A stretch of DNA of 10,135 nt. Origin: Methyloceanibacter sp. (GTDB lineage Bacteria; Pseudomonadota; Alphaproteobacteria; Rhizobiales; Methyloligellaceae). The stretch lies in NCBI GenBank assembly GCA_022865725.1, contig JALHTP010000204.1, positions 1-10,135 on the forward strand, written 5' to 3'. The notes beneath the pieces were generated by a model. The model worked only from the letters and a program-made list of their open reading frames with translations, searched no databases and was not told where the DNA came from. A program made the translations under genes and the position numbers. Shown here one piece after another: positions 7,857 through 10,135 of this stretch; positions within the stretch are counted from its first letter, which is position 1, and each line of letters opens with the position of its first letter.

Positions 7857-8142
7857 CTCGGATCCTCCATTCGATGGTTCAGCATGATACTGCCGTCAGC
7901 CCCAAGGCGAGATGACAGTTTTGTTGTCTGCGGGCGTGGAAATGTACCAAGCCTGGCTCGATAGAATCCCCAGGGACCGCATGCGGTATGGCGACCCAAG
8001 GCCGACAGGGCATTGAGGCCGTTATTCGCGCGACCGCTGCGAGGCGCGCTCTCCTCTACAAGACCTTGAAGCAAGTCGCGGCCCGTGGCCTGATGCGAAG
8101 CGCGACATAACTCCTGACTTCTGCCTGACCCCGCACCGCCAA
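7857..8142. other. Divergent intergenic spacer
   Basis: This 286-nt spacer lies between the divergent catalase-like and aminotransferase genes and should hold promoters for both. I see the GGAGG ribosome site of the leftward gene (7864-7868) but no convincing -35/-10 pair for either direction. An open frame of 40 codons (7988-8110, plus strand) is present but not supported well enough to call a gene. Confidence 0.5.
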
Positions 8143-9486
8143 ATGCCACCGCAAGACGCTCCGTTCCCCGCAAGGCTCGACGCTTCCGAGCTCGCCGCCT
8201 ATTGGCTTCCCTTCACCGCCAATCGCGCCTTCAAGCGGCGTCCCCGGCTGATCGATCGCGCCGAGGGCATGCACTATCACACCACGGACGGGCGCTCCTT
8301 GCTCGATGCCATGTCGGGGCTCTGGTGCTGCAACGCCGGCCATTGCCGGGCGCCCATCGTCGAGGCCATCAGCCGCCAGGCGGCCAGGCTCGATTACGCG
8401 CCCTCCTTCCAGGCCGGCCACGCTGCGGCCTTTCAGCTCGCATCGCGCCTGGCAAAGCTCGCGCCCGGCGAGCTCGACCGCGTCTTCTTCTGCAACTCGG
8501 GCTCGGAGGCGGTGGACACGGCGCTCAAGATTGCGCTCGCTTATCACAAGCTTGCCGGCGCCAGCACGCGCACGCGCTTCGTCTCCCGCGAGCGGAGCTA
8601 TCACGGCTCCTGCCTCGGCGGCACCTCGGTCGGCGGCATCGCCCAGAACCGCAATCTGTTCGAGCCGCTGCTCGACACCATCCAGCTCCGCTCGACCTAT
8701 TCGCGCGAGCGGCAGGCTTACGCGCGTGGCGAGCCCGAATGGGGCGGCGACCTCGCCGACGGCCTCTCCGCCATCCTGGCGCTCGAGGACAGGGTCTCGA
8801 TCGCCGCCGTCATCGTCGAGCCGATGGCGGGCGCGGCAGGGGTGTTCGCGAGCCCGCAAGGCTATCTTCAGCGCTTGCGCGAGATCACCCGCGCCCACGG
8901 CATCCTGCTCATCTTCGACGAGGTGATCACGGGCTTCGGCCGGCTCGGCCACGCCTTCGCCGCCGAGCGTTACGGCGTCGTCCCCGACATGATCTGCTTC
9001 GCCAAGGGCGTGACCAACGGCGCGGCGCCCCTTGGCGGGGTGGTGCTGCGTGGCCGCATCCACGACGCCTTCATGCAAGGGCCCGAGCATGTGCCCGAGC
9101 TGGCTCACGGCTTCACCTATTCCGGCCATCCGCTCGGCGTCGCCGCGGCAAATGCCACGCTCGACCTCTATCGCGACGAGGGGTTGTTCGAGCGGGCCCG
9201 CGCGCTCGAGCCCGTTTTCGCCGACGCCGTGCACGGGCTCAAAGGCGCACCCCATGTGGTCGATATCAGAACCATCGGGCTTGCCGCCGGCATCGACCTC
9301 GCCCCGATCGACGGGTCGCCGGGCCTGCGCGGGGCGCGCGCCTTCGACGCCGCCTTCTTCGAGGAGGACCTGGTGATCCGCGCCGTGGGCGACACGCTGG
9401 TGCTGGCGCCCGCCCTGATCGCCACCGAGGCGGATATCGACGCGATCACGAGCAGGATCCGGCGCATCCTGGCGACGCTCCGCTAA
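8143..9486 (+). CDS. Class III PLP aminotransferase, omega-amino acid:pyruvate type
   Basis: A 447-residue fold-type I, class III aminotransferase, closest by eye to beta-alanine/omega-amino-acid:pyruvate transaminases, which move an amino group from a terminal amine or beta-alanine to pyruvate with PLP. Landmarks are YWLPFTANRAFK (20-31), the substrate-pocket stretch GLWCCNAGHCR (59-69), LDYAPSFQAGH (83-93), PLP-phosphate-binding NSGSEAVDTALK (118-129), ERSYHGS (150-156), FDEVITGFGRLG with Asp259 contacting the pyridine nitrogen, and Schiff-base Lys288 in CFAKGVTNG. HGFTYSGHPLG and IRAVGDTLVLAPALI follow, where Arg413 fits the carboxylate-binding Arg of the group. The length is normal. The ATG at 8143 gives the usual N-terminus, but no Shine-Dalgarno sequence precedes it. 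The gene appears to be alone in its transcription unit, so the in vivo amine (beta-alanine, putrescine, taurine or other) cannot be inferred from context. Confidence 0.9.
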   Translation: MPPQDAPFPARLDASELAAYWLPFTANRAFKRRPRLIDRAEGMHYHTTDGRSLLDAMSGLWCCNAGHCRAPIVEAISRQAARLDYAPSFQAGHAAAFQLASRLAKLAPGELDRVFFCNSGSEAVDTALKIALAYHKLAGASTRTRFVSRERSYHGSCLGGTSVGGIAQNRNLFEPLLDTIQLRSTYSRERQAYARGEPEWGGDLADGLSAILALEDRVSIAAVIVEPMAGAAGVFASPQGYLQRLREITRAHGILLIFDEVITGFGRLGHAFAAERYGVVPDMICFAKGVTNGAAPLGGVVLRGRIHDAFMQGPEHVPELAHGFTYSGHPLGVAAANATLDLYRDEGLFERARALEPVFADAVHGLKGAPHVVDIRTIGLAAGIDLAPIDGSPGLRGARAFDAAFFEEDLVIRAVGDTLVLAPALIATEADIDAITSRIRRILATLR

Positions 9487-9498
9487 CGCCTTCGCGAC

Positions 9499-9527
9499 TT
9501 GGTTTCGCCGCTCTAGGCTGCTATCAA
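9499..9527 (+). promoter_or_regulatory. Putative promoter of the coiled-coil membrane protein gene
   Basis: TTGGTT (9499-9504) and TATCAA (9522-9527) are separated by 17 bp, a plausible housekeeping promoter in the gap between the aminotransferase stop and the next gene. It would give a leader of about 130 nt to the ATG at 9666. There is no independent support. Confidence 0.4.
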
Positions 9528-9665
9528 GAAGTCGCGGCGGGACGCCAGATTGCTGTTGCCTTACAGGGGTCTGTCGCCGCATGATTTTTGCGCGGGGGGT
9601 TCGAGAACGTGGCGGACACTGTTGCCATGGCCTCTAGGCAGAGCGAGTCCTCGGGAGGGCTGGCC

Positions 9666-10135
9666 ATGCTCGACGTGGTCGTCCTGATCGCCATGGCGGT
9701 TACGGCGGCCGCGTTCGCGGTAGGCCTCATCGTTCATTCCGGCATCGCCCAGGTCCCGGCGCTGATCGCCGCCGCCGCGCTTTATATGGTCATGGCCGCC
9801 TCCTATCTGATGGTGGCGCGCGCCGCCAAGCCCACCGCCGCCTCCGACCGCCTGAACGAGCTCGAAGCGGCACTCGAGATCATCGACAAGGATCTGCAAC
9901 GCATCGACCGGGTCGAGGACGACGTGTCGCGCCTCGAACTCCTCACCGATCGGGTCGAGCGCTTGGATCAGGCCATGATCGAGCATGGCGTTAACGCGCC
10001 GGTCGGCGGCTTCGCGCGTTTCGATCATTTCGCCCAGGAGTTCGAGGAGGTGCATGCCAAGATCGAGACTGTGCGCGCCGATCTCGAAGGCGAGGCGAAA
10101 GATCAGCGCGACAAGATCACGGGCGATCTCCGGGT
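9666..10135 (+). CDS. Membrane-anchored coiled-coil protein (5' part only)
   Basis: Only the first 156 codons are visible and the frame is open at the window edge. Two membrane helices come first, about residues 3-23 (DVVVLIAMAVTAAAFAVGLIV) and 30-51, so the rest probably faces the cytoplasm. From about 60 on, heptad-like segments rich in Leu, Glu, Asp and Arg (RLNELEAALEIIDKDLQRID, VSRLELLTDRVERLDQAM, and again after 120) indicate a long coiled coil. The ATG at 9666 is preferred because GGGAGGG lies six nt upstream and the first helix starts at once; a GTG at 9609 or ATG at 9627 in the same frame would add a polar N-terminus. In Rhizobiales a two-helix plus coiled-coil N-terminus of this sort often precedes an EAL (cyclic-di-GMP phosphodiesterase) domain, but no such domain is visible here, so this is only a suggestion. 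Confidence 0.75.
   Translation, partial: MLDVVVLIAMAVTAAAFAVGLIVHSGIAQVPALIAAAALYMVMAASYLMVARAAKPTAASDRLNELEAALEIIDKDLQRIDRVEDDVSRLELLTDRVERLDQAMIEHGVNAPVGGFARFDHFAQEFEEVHAKIETVRADLEGEAKDQRDKITGDLR

Noticed and set aside
8056..9582. 508-codon open frame antisense to the aminotransferase gene
   Set aside because: It mirrors a clearly conserved gene, its product is low-complexity (Gly, Ala, Arg, Glu) without any recognisable motif, and such antisense frames are expected in GC-rich coding DNA.

Overview
The window is about 10.1 kb of GC-rich chromosomal DNA from an alphaproteobacterium, most likely of the order Hyphomicrobiales (Rhizobiales). The grounds are high GC in third codon positions, a DUF1285 protein and a DUF6111-type small membrane protein beside cca, an omega-amino-acid transaminase of the type common in soil Rhizobiales, and a groESL operon under a CIRCE operator. 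This placement is an inference from gene content and style. Genus cannot be read from the sequence. It looks like ordinary core chromosome: I see no insertion sequence, phage gene, CRISPR array, tRNA or rRNA.

Left part (1-3281). A MoxR-type AAA+ ATPase is read leftwards and runs off the window. Divergent from it, three genes run rightwards: a DUF1285 protein, a two-helix membrane protein resembling DUF6111, and a CCA-adding tRNA nucleotidyltransferase. The last two are 12 nt apart and probably co-transcribed. cca meets a DUF72 gene tail to tail with 10 nt between stops, inside a perfect inverted repeat.

Middle part (3282-7856, all leftward). In transcription order: a secreted catalase-like haem protein ending in a strong terminator; the groES-groEL chaperonin operon with a sigma70-type promoter, a perfect CIRCE operator in the leader and a terminator with a UUCG loop; then a small unassigned membrane protein and the DUF72 protein. 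The terminator before groES and the one after groEL make the chaperonin operon a self-contained heat-shock unit.

Right part (7857-10135, rightward). After a 286-nt divergent spacer comes a class III PLP aminotransferase close to beta-alanine/omega-amino-acid:pyruvate transaminases. A promoter-like sequence follows, then the 5' part of a protein with two membrane helices and a long coiled coil whose C-terminal domain lies beyond the window.

No convincing new multi-gene system is present. The points most worth a second look are an inverted repeat whose spacer is exactly the groES -10 hexamer, a catalase-like protein with Ser where catalases have the distal Asn, a Glu in place of the first metal-binding Asp of the CCA enzyme, and an uncharacterised membrane protein wedged directly behind the groEL terminator.
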